Shown here: positions 17,324 to 25,833 of the stretch, piece by piece | Layout: each line of letters begins with the position of its first letter | Position numbering within the stretch: the first letter of the stretch is position 1 | Source of the DNA: Proteiniclasticum ruminis DSM 24773 | GTDB taxonomy: Bacteria > Bacillota > Clostridia > Clostridiales > Clostridiaceae | Direction of reading: 5' to 3' | DNA: 64,000 nucleotides | Assembly: GCF_000701905.1 (NCBI RefSeq) | Contig: NZ_JNKC01000001.1 | Location: forward strand, 868,001-932,000 | Made by a program: the position numbers and the translations under genes | Notes under the pieces: generated by a model | Seen by the model: only the letters and a program-made list of their open reading frames with translations | Database searches by the model: none | Told to the model about the DNA's origin: nothing

Positions 17324-18343
17324 TTATTCTTCTTCAGGTAAGATTCCCTTCAGTGTATTCTCAATTTCCTCATCCATTTCAGCATCATAGGCTTCCACTT
17401 TAGGCATCCTTCTCTTATCTCTGTAAATCACTGGTGATGTCGCAAAAAACACCTCTTCCTCAAAAGCTGTCCTTTCCATGAGCAGAAGCTCTTTTGCGAT
17501 GGTTGTGACATTCCGCCTGAAATCTGGAGAATTGATTCCTTCCACTTCCTGACCTTTGGTCTTTCTATAATAAGAGTAATTTTTCCAAAGGCTATGTGTG
17601 ATTTTCTTTACAGTAGATGGCTTCCGGAGTGTTTCAAGAATATCCTTCCGAATAGATTTTATGGTATCTTCCTCAACAGTCTTTGGAAGATCTGCAAGCT
17701 TTCTGCCAAGATCCCGTGCAAAAGCATCATCAATTTCCTGACATAAGAATTTCAGTACATACCAGGCCTTATAAAGATCATCTTTACTCTCTAAAGGAAG
17801 AGATCTGAACCAGTGGAAAGCCAGGAGTCTTCTTCTCCAATCCCACCATTTTATAGGGCTCTGCACATCCGTTGCTGGAATGAGAAACATTTCCTCATTA
17901 AGAAGCATCGCTCCGAAAATCCCCGGAGGATTTCCTCTCTTCTGCTTTTTTAATGAGGTTCTGTATACACCACAAGTTGGACTTCCATCCATATATATAT
18001 ATGCTGTGGCATTGGCTCTCTTTAATGTCTCCATACAGGAATCACATCCCAAGAGAACTTCTTCTGTTACATCTCTTCCTCTCCGGTTTTTGATTCTGGC
18101 CTCTCCATTTAAAACCATGAGCCCATCTCCTCCAGAAAGGTGTATGGGATCTCTTGGCACGCCTAATCCCGACATGGTTTCAGGACAGACTGGGCACCAC
18201 ATGAAGTCCTGCTTCTCCCGTCCCAGAGTCGCCAGCATGTCCCACCCCTTATTGTTGTAGCGTACAGGCGACCCCATACAGCAGGCACTGATTCCGATGG
18301 TGATTTTGTCATGGATGACTACATTCTTCTTCTCCATTTTCAT
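17324..18343 (-). CDS. DUF523 domain protein with unknown C-terminal extension
   Basis: 339 residues. The first 160 match DUF523: IGISACCMGSPVRYNN, WCPVCPETMSGLGVPR and a central GCDSCMETLKRANATAYIYMDGSPTCG region with conserved Cys pairs. The remaining 180 residues are charged and helical and I do not recognise them; they do not show the DUF1722 pattern often fused to DUF523. Function unknown. Start could be ATG 18343 or ATG 18337; GGGG is better spaced for the second. It stands alone before the polysaccharide operon. Confidence 0.75.
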   Translation of the reverse strand: MKMEKKNVVIHDKITIGISACCMGSPVRYNNKGWDMLATLGREKQDFMWCPVCPETMSGLGVPRDPIHLSGGDGLMVLNGEARIKNRRGRDVTEEVLLGCDSCMETLKRANATAYIYMDGSPTCGVYRTSLKKQKRGNPPGIFGAMLLNEEMFLIPATDVQSPIKWWDWRRRLLAFHWFRSLPLESKDDLYKAWYVLKFLCQEIDDAFARDLGRKLADLPKTVEEDTIKSIRKDILETLRKPSTVKKITHSLWKNYSYYRKTKGQEVEGINSPDFRRNVTTIAKELLLMERTAFEEEVFFATSPVIYRDKRRMPKVEAYDAEMDEEIENTLKGILPEEE

Positions 18344-18483
18344 TCCCCACTTTCATATTTCTAGTATAGATGTATATAATTTTCAATAATAATATTATTA
18401 TATATACTATTCATGCTGTATTGACGGAAGAATCCCCTATACCTCATCCTGTGATAAATAATTGAAAACTGAACCGCAATGCA

Positions 18484-19329
18484 TTATTTGAAAATATAGG
18501 AAAAACGGTACAGCATTTCTTCTGGCAAGTCTTTCTCGCCAGCCCCCACTGTGATGAACTCTCCTTGGAGATTTCGTTCCAGAGCTCCCAAGTGGAAATG
18601 GCAAGCGGCGATACCAAGGTCCAACCTCTGGATATCATATGGAAAAGTGTCACTGTATCTGGGGGTTTTTTTCTCGTAAAAGTGAACACCATGGTCCTCC
18701 ACTAGAATCCTCCAAGGCTGCTTATTGGAAGCTGAAGGACCAAGACGGACCATTTCCAGAAGGTCTGAGAGAAGATCATCTTCCTCTCTTGGATAAGATT
18801 CTTGAAAACTACTCTGAAAAAACAGTTCTTCAAAAGCCTTTCTCTGATTTCCTTTGGCAATAAATCTCACCAGACGATCCGTAAGACTTTTCTCCACTTT
18901 TTCATATCCCACCGGGGTTATGGCTGGAAAAAGATATCCTTCCGGAACCACCATGGCCTCTTTGAAGTCTTCTCTCTTGAACGTTCCACCAAGCCAGCAG
19001 GTTCCAATTTTCTTTGACACAAGAAACAGCATCAGATTTTCCACCTCATAGCCCAGTGCTTCCAATGCCATGGGGCCCTCCTTGACCATAGCCCCAAGAT
19101 AACTGGTGGCACCCTTAATCACTCCGTAGGTACCTAGACTAGTGTTCTTTTCCAGGGACTCCAGAAAGCGGAACTCCACTTTCACATGGAAAGGGTTCTC
19201 TGAGCACTCCAGGAAGTCTCTGATCTCTTTACGGTCTTCTTCACTAAGAGGACGTTCTTCAAATGTTCGCACGGATTTTCTTAGTTCAACCAGTTTCATA
19301 ATATCTTCTTTGATCCACTTGTTAGTCAT
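18484..19329 (-). CDS. Nitroreductase-fold protein
   Basis: 281 residues with two halves of the FMN-binding nitroreductase fold: LRKSVRTFEERPL near the N-terminus, then LFLVSKKIGTCWLGGTF, and SASNKQPWRILVE with DLGIAACHFHLGA near the C-terminus, the layout of the putative TM-nitroreductase family in Clostridia. It probably reduces nitro or quinone compounds using FMN. Start ATG 19329 overlaps the acetyltransferase stop by 8 bases and has GGGGA upstream; longer starts lie inside the previous gene. Last gene of the operon beginning at 23571. Confidence 0.75.
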   Translation of the reverse strand: MTNKWIKEDIMKLVELRKSVRTFEERPLSEEDRKEIRDFLECSENPFHVKVEFRFLESLEKNTSLGTYGVIKGATSYLGAMVKEGPMALEALGYEVENLMLFLVSKKIGTCWLGGTFKREDFKEAMVVPEGYLFPAITPVGYEKVEKSLTDRLVRFIAKGNQRKAFEELFFQSSFQESYPREEDDLLSDLLEMVRLGPSASNKQPWRILVEDHGVHFYEKKTPRYSDTFPYDIQRLDLGIAACHFHLGALERNLQGEFITVGAGEKDLPEEMLYRFSYIFK

Positions 19330-19885
19330 ATCGTTCCCCATTCTTTGCAATATTTTTCGCCATGATAATATCCGGTTTATTCCATCCATTGGCATTGGGT
19401 ATGACACCTACAATCTGATACCCTGCTTTTTCATAGAACTCATAGGGATGTCCCTTATAGTTTCTTACGTTCGCCATCTTCTCATACAGATTTTCAAAAA
19501 GATTACCATCGGAAAGGCTGGTGGCAAAACGTTCGTCATCCGTACCCAAAAACACCGTCAGTACACCTCTTTCTGAAAGCGCCTTTTCCAGAGCTCCTAC
19601 GAGTTTTCGTCCAATCCCCATCTTTCTAGCGTTATCTGCAACTACCAGTGGATGGAGTTCCCATCCATAGGGTTTATATGCTTCCAGTGCAGAAACAAAT
19701 CCTAGAAATTCACCATCTCTTGTAGCCTTGAATGCCACTCGGTCTTCAGAAAGACACTCTTTGATTTCGTCCAGTCCAATCCCATTATAGCTGTTCGGAA
19801 AAGCACGTTCTAAAAGAAGAGCTGCTTTATTCACAAACCCTTTTTCATGAATAGAAAAAGAGCTTATCTCAATCTCATTTTTCAT
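19322..19885 (-). CDS. Aminoglycoside 6'-N-acetyltransferase, AAC(6')-Ii-like
   Basis: 187 residues. The C-terminal two thirds follow AAC(6')-Ii of Enterococcus faecium closely: GWELHPLVV, GIGRKLVGALEKALSERG, VFLGTDDE, then NLFENLYEKMANVRNYKGHP, YEFYEKAGYQIVGVIPNANG and WNKPDIIMAK. Enzymes of this group acetylate kanamycin and tobramycin at the 6' amine, though some may have other natural substrates. Start is ATG 19885 with AGGAG 7 bases upstream; it overlaps the DUF4129 gene by 11 bases. Position inside a MoxR/DUF58 operon suggests an intrinsic chromosomal gene rather than an acquired cassette. Actual resistance is not shown. Confidence 0.8.
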   Translation of the reverse strand: MKNEIEISSFSIHEKGFVNKAALLLERAFPNSYNGIGLDEIKECLSEDRVAFKATRDGEFLGFVSALEAYKPYGWELHPLVVADNARKMGIGRKLVGALEKALSERGVLTVFLGTDDERFATSLSDGNLFENLYEKMANVRNYKGHPYEFYEKAGYQIVGVIPNANGWNKPDIIMAKNIAKNGERYD

Positions 19886-21071
19886 TCTGATTCTCCTCCA
19901 CATACTTGCTGAAATCATTCAGAAGATCCTTTGTCACTGTTCTTTCGCCATACCGTACTTCCTGATACATCTTTCTGATTTTCATATGCTCTTTAGAAGA
20001 GACCTCTTTGGCCCTCACCGCAACATCCTCTGCAGTGTCATAGGGACGGATCTCCATCTTTTTCCTAAGCCTCAAGAGATAGGCTCTGTAACGGTATCTG
20101 AGCTTCTCATAAAGCCCATCAGGTTCTTTCCCTCTGAAAGCTTTTCTTCTTTGCGTTTTGTGATCTTTTAAGGATTCCCGCTGCTCTAGATATTCCAGTC
20201 CTTCCACAGGCTTTTCTCCTCTTTTCCTAAGGAACCGGTACAGAAGATAGAGGAAAACCAGAATCAAAAGAAGGGTCAAAAGAGTCTTTAGGATAGGATA
20301 CTCCCTAGCATTTCCCACGAATGAACTGAACTCTTCCTGGAAATCCTCCCCCAGCTCAGCACCTTGTGAATCATCAAACTGAGGAGGCCTGAAAAACCCT
20401 TTGAGTCTGGAAAACAAAGCATAGAAAACAAAAGCGAATGGATATACCAGATACGAAAGAAGGGTCAACAAACCAAGCCCAACTTCCTGTGTAAGGGTAT
20501 AGAATAAGTTTCTAGACTCCTCCGTCCCCAGCACTGCTGATACAAGAATGCTCACAAGCAAATATAAAAGGATTCTATTTCTGCTTTTCTTCGGATCAAT
20601 CCCTGCTTCCTGGTGCCTTACTGCAACACTCAAAAGGATGGTGGAGAAAAAATACAGAAGCAAAAAAGGCAGGTTCTTCAGAAGAATCCCCCGGACGCCC
20701 TCCGCCATGGATGCAGCTGCACCAAAAAAGAGAAGAAGGCCATAGCTGATTTTAAACCGTTGTGACAAATCTTTAGGGTCCAGAATGCCAAGCCTCACAT
20801 CATAGTATACATAGAGAATTCCTGCGTAGAGGATGGAGAAATACACTCTTTCTGTTGAGAAGGCAAGAAGCAGCGGAAACAAAAACAGCACTGGAACCAG
20901 AAGCAGATTCCAAGGTTTTTTTCTCCATTTTTTCCATAGAAAAAGCGAGGAAATCCCTAAGGAGTAGAAAAGGATGAGAAATCCCTCCCATGGGTCAACC
21001 TCAAAGGGAATCATCAGAATGGATATGGCCAGGAAGAATACTCTAAGGAGTTCCAGCAAAAAAAGCTCCAT
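19875..21071 (-). CDS. DUF4129 membrane protein without transglutaminase core
   Basis: 398 residues with about seven to eight hydrophobic segments in the first 310 and a cytoplasmic C-terminal DUF4129 region (YEKLRYRYRAYLLRLRKKMEI, IRPYDTAEDVAVRA). In most operons of this type DUF4129 is fused to a transglutaminase-like domain; none is present here. It starts directly after the DUF58 gene with no gap and ends inside the AAC(6')-like gene. Function is unknown but genomic context suggests an envelope or protein-complex assembly role with MoxR. Confidence 0.75.
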   Translation of the reverse strand: MELFLLELLRVFFLAISILMIPFEVDPWEGFLILFYSLGISSLFLWKKWRKKPWNLLLVPVLFLFPLLLAFSTERVYFSILYAGILYVYYDVRLGILDPKDLSQRFKISYGLLLFFGAAASMAEGVRGILLKNLPFLLLYFFSTILLSVAVRHQEAGIDPKKSRNRILLYLLVSILVSAVLGTEESRNLFYTLTQEVGLGLLTLLSYLVYPFAFVFYALFSRLKGFFRPPQFDDSQGAELGEDFQEEFSSFVGNAREYPILKTLLTLLLILVFLYLLYRFLRKRGEKPVEGLEYLEQRESLKDHKTQRRKAFRGKEPDGLYEKLRYRYRAYLLRLRKKMEIRPYDTAEDVAVRAKEVSSKEHMKIRKMYQEVRYGERTVTKDLLNDFSKYVEENQNEK

Positions 21072-22148
21072 CTAAAATCCCCCTTTGTATAGTTCCATTT
21101 CTTTTGGCAGCCGGTTCAGATTTTCTTCTCTTGCAGACAGTACAACACTTCTGCCGAAGGTTTTGGAAAAAGATCTGAGCGGACTGAGATACTCTTCAAG
21201 TACCCTTGGTGTCACAAGGACAAAGGTCTGATAGGACTGTTTGTTCCTGGTGAATCCTTTTAAGGATTCTTCCAATGGCATGGCAATGACTTTTCCCATT
21301 TTCCCAAGAATCTCGTTGTATTTCTTCAGACTGTCTTTTGATATTCCTGGGGGGAAGTAATACCCTCTTTGAGATGCATGATCATTATAAGCATTGGAAG
21401 CAAAACTGAAGGGGACGTTTTCATTCGTGAGCTCCTCCATGACTGCACGCATGATCACAATTGCGTTTTCCATGGCTTCCAGATCCGGATTTTTCCAGAA
21501 GGGTTTCGACGTTTCCAGATTCAGAAACAGCAGCACGCTTTTTTCAGCCGTGAAGTCAAACTGCTTCACCATGAGACGATCATGCTTCAGCGTAGATGGC
21601 CAGTGGATGTACCGCTCGGACTCTGTGCCTGTATACTCTCTGATGCCACGAATCATCAGCGGATCGTCCATGATCCATCTCTTGACTGAAACCGCCCCTT
21701 GGAAACTATGATAAGGAATCACGATGTTCCGTAGATTCTTCTTTTCTGGAAGAATCACAACTGGAACCTTCAATGGAATTTCCTGATAGGCCTCATAAAA
21801 CCCTAAAAAATCTCCCAGTTTTAATGAGGCTGCTTCCACATGGTACAGCCCCCGCTTGGCAGCTGTCAGTTCATAGGTTCTTCTGACTCTCTGATAGGGC
21901 ATGAGTACAAGGCTGTAGCTGTTCACTTCCACAGAAAACGAAGGATCATAATATTCATCCACACGAAGAAAAGGAAGTGTCAGCGGTTTCCTGTTTTCAA
22001 TGACAGGCATCACTTTAATGATTTCCCCCATCTCGTAAACTTTTTTATCCGTGCTCGTTCTATACGTGAGAGATCTGCCGCTGTATAAGAAAAGCACTCT
22101 ATTTACGAGAAGAATCACCAGAAGGAGCATTACGAAAATTCCAGTCAT
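21072..22148 (-). CDS. DUF58 domain protein
   Basis: 358 residues with two N-terminal hydrophobic stretches (3-25) and a DUF58 region whose signature is IRGIREYTGTESERYIHWPS followed by TLKHDRLMVKQFD. DUF58 proteins carry a von Willebrand-like fold and work with MoxR AAA ATPases. The ATG overlaps the MoxR stop by 4 bases, so the pair is translationally coupled. Substrate of the pair unknown. Confidence 0.85.
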   Translation of the reverse strand: MTGIFVMLLLVILLVNRVLFLYSGRSLTYRTSTDKKVYEMGEIIKVMPVIENRKPLTLPFLRVDEYYDPSFSVEVNSYSLVLMPYQRVRRTYELTAAKRGLYHVEAASLKLGDFLGFYEAYQEIPLKVPVVILPEKKNLRNIVIPYHSFQGAVSVKRWIMDDPLMIRGIREYTGTESERYIHWPSTLKHDRLMVKQFDFTAEKSVLLFLNLETSKPFWKNPDLEAMENAIVIMRAVMEELTNENVPFSFASNAYNDHASQRGYYFPPGISKDSLKKYNEILGKMGKVIAMPLEESLKGFTRNKQSYQTFVLVTPRVLEEYLSPLRSFSKTFGRSVVLSAREENLNRLPKEMELYKGGF

Positions 22149-23092
22149 ACGTCCTCTCCAACTTCTTCCAGCGGTACCGGAACTTTAGTCAGAAGCTCTT
22201 CAATCTTACTCATTGCAGATGAGACCCCGTAGGCATCTTCACAGACAATTCTATGGTTCAGCACATAAGGCGCCATCTTCTTCACATCTTCCGGCATCAT
22301 ATAGTCTCTTCCGTCAAAGGCTGCCGACACCTGAGAAGCTCTAAAAAGCGCAATACTTCCTCTAGGACTTACGCCCATGGTGATTTCCTCATCTTCTCTA
22401 GTGGCACGCACCACATGGAGCAGATAAGAGAGCACTTCATCTGTGCATTTCACTTCTTTTACTTCAGCAATGAGAGGCATCAGCTCTTCCTCACTTATCA
22501 CAGAAGATAGTTTTTCCAGCATATTGCCCAGGGTTTGACGCAGAATCACCTTTTCTTCCTCCATGCTCGGATAGCCCATACTGATTCTCATGAGAAATCT
22601 ATCCATCTGAGCTTCTGGCAACGGAAAAGTGCCGTAGGTCTCCACGGGGTTCTGAGTGGCAAGGACAATGAACGGCTCAGAAAGCTTTCTTGTCTCACCA
22701 TCCACCGTAATCTGTCTCTCTTCCATAGCCTCCAAAAGAGCCGCCTGAGTCCTTGGGGTCGCACGATTGATTTCATCGGCGAGTATCACATTTGAAAACA
22801 GAGGACCTTTACGGAACTCAAACTCCTTTTCTTTCTGATTGTAGAAACTGATCCCGGTGATGTCTCCGGGAAGAAGGTCTGGTGTGAACTGTATCCTCTT
22901 GAATGGAAGAGCCAGAGTGTTAGAGAAAGAGCGCACCATGACAGTTTTCCCCATGCCCGGCAAATCTTCCAGAAGGATATGCCCCTGGGCAAGAAACGCC
23001 GTAAGAAGAAGCTCAATCTCCTTGTTTTTCCCTACAATTACTTTAGATACATTGTCCAGAACCTTTTCTTTGAACTGTTTGATATTTTCCAT
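22145..23092 (-). CDS. MoxR family AAA+ ATPase
   Basis: 315 residues with Walker A GMGKT (47-51), Walker B VILADEINRA, the MoxR strand ATQNPVETYGTFPLPEAQMDRF and sensor region GVSPRGSIALFRASQ, ending in the small helical lid. MoxR ATPases act as chaperones that assemble or activate partner complexes, usually with the DUF58 protein encoded next. Second gene of the operon. Family assignment is firm; the client is unknown. Confidence 0.9.
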   Translation of the reverse strand: MENIKQFKEKVLDNVSKVIVGKNKEIELLLTAFLAQGHILLEDLPGMGKTVMVRSFSNTLALPFKRIQFTPDLLPGDITGISFYNQKEKEFEFRKGPLFSNVILADEINRATPRTQAALLEAMEERQITVDGETRKLSEPFIVLATQNPVETYGTFPLPEAQMDRFLMRISMGYPSMEEEKVILRQTLGNMLEKLSSVISEEELMPLIAEVKEVKCTDEVLSYLLHVVRATREDEEITMGVSPRGSIALFRASQVSAAFDGRDYMMPEDVKKMAPYVLNHRIVCEDAYGVSSAMSKIEELLTKVPVPLEEVGEDV

Positions 23093-23127
23093 ATGTCCTC
23101 ACTTTCATACTGCTTCTTTTTGTTGTC

Positions 23128-23571
23128 TTATCTTGGCCATGCGTAAGCCAATGCAATGACAAAAGACATGGATGCCGCATAATAATACATCCAGTTTCTT
23201 TTCTTCATTCTGAATACACCAAGGGTTAGAAGATACAAGAGAGCTACAATGGCAAGGGCTGCAAACGGCGTTTCATAATATTTCAGGATTACCACCACCA
23301 AAGCCATGGTAAAGGGTGAAATAAACAGCAGCGATTTCAACAGATCACTCTTTAAAAACCTGCTTACCAAAATATATACGATGAAAATAACAGCCATGGT
23401 GAAGAATCTTGCTCGATCCATTGGAAAAAGCTGCGGATTTCCACCTGCAATAAACCGCTCCCCAAGAAGTACTACCCCATAATATCCCATAAAAGTCAGT
23501 CCGAGCAGCAAAACTCCACCCACTGTAAGAATCAGTACCGGCAACACTTTGTGTTTCAGTTCCAGTTTCAT
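23128..23571 (-). CDS. Small integral membrane protein, unknown
   Basis: 147 residues with four to five hydrophobic segments (about 10-35, 53-66, 74-95, 101-115, 127-145). No family recognised. It lies 35 bases upstream of moxR in the same direction and probably opens that operon; its ATG follows only a weak purine run (AAAGAGGAAAATCA). It may be a membrane partner of the MoxR/DUF58/DUF4129 set. Confidence 0.6.
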   Translation of the reverse strand: MKLELKHKVLPVLILTVGGVLLLGLTFMGYYGVVLLGERFIAGGNPQLFPMDRARFFTMAVIFIVYILVSRFLKSDLLKSLLFISPFTMALVVVILKYYETPFAALAIVALLYLLTLGVFRMKKRNWMYYYAASMSFVIALAYAWPR

Positions 23572-23749
23572 TGATTTTCCTCTTTAGTTTTAAAGGATCA
23601 CCTCTTATTTTTTGAATCTTCTACATTAATTATATCAAAGGTAAGCTTGCTCTACTTGAATATTCAGAAATAATTCGCAAAAAAAGCACCACCCCTGGAT
23701 TATTCAACAATTTAGATTGATTCTCTTCAAACCATTGAAACTCAATGAT

Positions 23750-24297
23750 CTATAGGCCTGGACTCTGTCACCCGTTGGGTGACAAAAATAATAAAAGAAA
23801 AGAACCCAAGTTTATGTTAAAGTGAAATTGCAAAAACACACAAAAACATAAAAAGGAGTTCTTTTCATGATGAGTTTACAGCAGAGTGCACTTCAATTCA
23901 ACAGTAAATTTTCTTTTGAGTTCAGCGGTGGGAATCTGTCTTCTGATTCCGGACTGCTCTTCATCAAAGAGTTTATCCATAAGATCGGTTTTGACAACCT
24001 TCTTAGCCAATACTTTGGATCCGATAATCGAAAGACTCACTCCATCTCTTCTGTCATTGAACAACTGATTTATCAGAATATCGCTGGTTATCATAGAGAT
24101 GATGCAGCAGATCATTTACGATATGATCCTGTATTTACAGCAGTGCTAGAGAAGGAGGCGCTCGCCTCCCAGCCGACAATCTCAAGAACCTTGAACTCTT
24201 TCGAGCAGAAAGACATCGTTAAGTTCAACGATATTCTGGAGCATCTCTATAAGATGACGCATAACCCATCAGACAAACGGCATTTCATCTTGGATCT
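23750..24297 (+). mobile_element. IS1380-family element remnant (left part)
   Basis: Contains the left non-coding end with a perfect 8-base hairpin (23766-23784, TGTCACCC and GGGTGACA) and the N-terminal part of an IS1380-type transposase. Homology stops at about 24297, where the padR promoter DNA begins, so the right end is missing. The exact left boundary is an estimate. Confidence 0.6.
23766..23784. repeat. Hairpin near the left end of the IS remnant
   Basis: TGTCACCC-GTT-GGGTGACA, a perfect 8-base stem. No T-run on either strand. Such hairpins often shield IS transposase genes from outside transcription. Confidence 0.7.
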
Positions 24298-24343
24298 GAC
24301 CATAGTGATTGAGAAGCTCATTTATTATCGATTTACATCTTGA
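23867..24343 (+). pseudogene. Truncated IS1380-family transposase
   Basis: The first about 143 residues match the N-terminal region of IS1380/IS4-like DDE transposases (FEFSGGNLSSDSGLLFIKEF, YHRDDAADHLRYDP, SQPTISRTLNSFE, HFILDL). The usual next residues carry the first catalytic Asp (LDLDST); here the frame runs into unrelated sequence (TIVIEKLIYYRFTS) and stops. All DDE catalytic residues are therefore lost. A good ribosome site AAGGAG precedes the ATGATG start. Derived from an insertion whose 3' part was deleted. Confidence 0.8.
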
Positions 24344-24393
24344 CGTGATGTATCGAGGTGTGATACACTAACCTATATCAAGGTGCGATATAG
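24340..24393 (+). promoter_or_regulatory. padR promoter with two tandem inverted-repeat operators
   Basis: TTGACG (24340-24345), 18-base spacer, TACACT (24364-24369). Operator 1 TGTATC-N7-GATACA (24349-24367) fills the spacer and -10 region; operator 2 CTATATC-N7-GATATAG (24373-24393) lies at the transcription start. Centres are 25 bases apart and both share TATCrAGGTGyGATA. Fits PadR autorepression. Confidence 0.65.
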
Positions 24394-24410
24394 CAGAGGA
24401 GAAAAATCAA

Positions 24411-24731
24411 ATGGACGAACTTCATAAATATTTGCCAATGACAGAGACCGCGTATTACATCCTTCTTTGTCTGAAGAATCCTGAACATGGATATGGCATC
24501 ATGCAGCGAGTAGAGAACTTGACGGAAGGCCGTATCAAGATTGGACCGGGAACCATGTACGGAACCCTCTCCAAACTGGAAGCCCAGCAGCTGATTTCTC
24601 AAGTGGAAGAAGTGGACAGAAAAAAAATATATAAGATTACAGACAAAGGTTTATCGCTTCTAAGCTTTGAACTGAAGAGACTGAAAGAACTGATTGAAAA
24701 TGGTGTGCGCATTTTGGAGGTGAAGAAATGA
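24411..24731 (+). CDS. PadR family transcriptional regulator
   Basis: 106 residues with the PadR winged helix: MTETAYYILLCLKNPEHGYGIMQRVEN and the beta-wing GPGTMYGTLSKLEAQQLI, then a short C-terminal dimerisation helix. AGGAG lies 9 bases before ATG 24411. It overlaps the DUF2812 gene by 4 bases (ATGA), the standard pair in Bacillota, where PadR responds to a compound sensed or handled with DUF2812. Two operator-like repeats overlap its promoter. Confidence 0.87.
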   Translation: MDELHKYLPMTETAYYILLCLKNPEHGYGIMQRVENLTEGRIKIGPGTMYGTLSKLEAQQLISQVEEVDRKKIYKITDKGLSLLSFELKRLKELIENGVRILEVKK

Positions 24732-25243
24732 AAGAAACACAGAAGAAACTCATTTGGTGGTGGGGATGGAATCCAGACCCGTTGGAGTCCGAACTGGAAG
24801 AACAGGCTAAAAAAGGCTGGGTCATCGATCAGGTGGATCCACTTTGTATATGGATCCGATTCAAAAAAGGAACAGCACAGCAGCGAAGATTCGCAACCGA
24901 CTATCAGCCAGAGGCATCCAAAGATTATCTGGAGATTTTCCAGGCAGACGGATGGCAGCTGGAATGGACTGGTGCAAATGGCTGGTATCTTTTTTCCAAA
25001 GCTTACACGGACGTGAGACCTGAAATTTTCACCGACAACGCCTCTCTTATTGAGAAAAACAACCGGATTCTAAAAGTACTATTACCGCTGTTTATCATGC
25101 TGATTATACTTTTCTTCACCATTGTCCTGCCGGTACTGAAAGAACCTTTTTATGTGGGTCTTTATGTGTTCGCACTGGGACTCTATACTTATATCTTTAC
25201 TCAAGTTTGGCTCCATAACAAAAAACTCAAAATTGACATCTGA
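24728..25243 (+). CDS. DUF2812 membrane protein
   Basis: 171 residues: an N-terminal soluble DUF2812 domain (KKLIWWWGWNPDPLESELEEQAKKGWVID, residues 5-33) and two C-terminal hydrophobic segments (about 115-135 and 140-160). Always found with PadR, translationally coupled here. Proposed to act with PadR in stress or drug response; its molecular activity is unknown. Confidence 0.82.
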   Translation: MKETQKKLIWWWGWNPDPLESELEEQAKKGWVIDQVDPLCIWIRFKKGTAQQRRFATDYQPEASKDYLEIFQADGWQLEWTGANGWYLFSKAYTDVRPEIFTDNASLIEKNNRILKVLLPLFIMLIILFFTIVLPVLKEPFYVGLYVFALGLYTYIFTQVWLHNKKLKIDI

Positions 25244-25246
25244 CAA

Positions 25247-25288
25247 AAAGAAACTGTGCTTTCCCTTGTAAAAGCACAGTTTCTTTTT
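25247..25288 (+). terminator. Strong bidirectional terminator
   Basis: Sixteen-base stem AAAGAAACTGTGCTTT / AAAGCACAGTTTCTTT with an 8-base loop and flanking A and T runs. Serves padR-DUF2812 on the plus strand and the PaiA-like gene (stop 25295) on the minus strand. Confidence 0.88.
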
Positions 25289-25294
25289 ATCATT

Positions 25295-25807
25295 TTATAA
25301 TTCCTTCTTCATCAAGTAGTCTGTTTGAGCATCCTCTCCCAGAAGAAAAACATGCTCCGAAAATTTAACGAAACCTAGTTTCTCATAAAAGGAAATGGCT
25401 GCAGTATTTTTTTCCCATACCCCTAGCCACAGGTAAGGCGCATGATGATCCATAGCGAAGAAAATAGCGCTATCCATCATAAATTTGCCGATGCCTCTCC
25501 CTTTAAACTCCTTGTATACATAGATCCTCTGGAGCTCCACTGCATTTTCATTGCCTTTTTCTGTTTGTGCAGACTGCTCATTGAGTTTCATATATCCAGT
25601 GATTTTTCCTTCTACAAGGGAAAAAAAGAAATGGGAATGTGGATGCATCAGCTCTTCTTGAAGCTGCTTTTCTCCTAGATCTTCCTCCAAGTACTTTCGT
25701 AGATCCTCTTCCGTATTCTCTTTCCTGAACGTTTCAGTAAATGTTTCCCTGCTGATTTTCTGAAGTGCTTTCAGATCTTCGGGCAGAATCTTGCATAGTT
25801 CCATCAT
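25295..25807 (-). CDS. GNAT acetyltransferase, PaiA-like (spermidine/diamine N-acetyltransferase)
   Basis: 170 residues that track PaiA of Bacillus subtilis along the length: LQKISRETFTETFRKEN, the middle segment FFFSLVEGKITGYMKLNE, acetyl-CoA site RIYVYKEFKGRGIGKFMM, YLWLGVWEKNTAAISFYEKLGF and the ending GEDAQTDYLMKKEL. PaiA acetylates spermidine and spermine to limit polyamine toxicity. AAGGAG precedes the double ATG start. It shares a direction with the DUF488 and MATE genes but no clear operon link is visible. Confidence 0.82.
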   Translation of the reverse strand: MMELCKILPEDLKALQKISRETFTETFRKENTEEDLRKYLEEDLGEKQLQEELMHPHSHFFFSLVEGKITGYMKLNEQSAQTEKGNENAVELQRIYVYKEFKGRGIGKFMMDSAIFFAMDHHAPYLWLGVWEKNTAAISFYEKLGFVKFSEHVFLLGEDAQTDYLMKKEL

Positions 25808-25833
25808 GATTCTTTCTCCTTCTCTTCTTCGTT

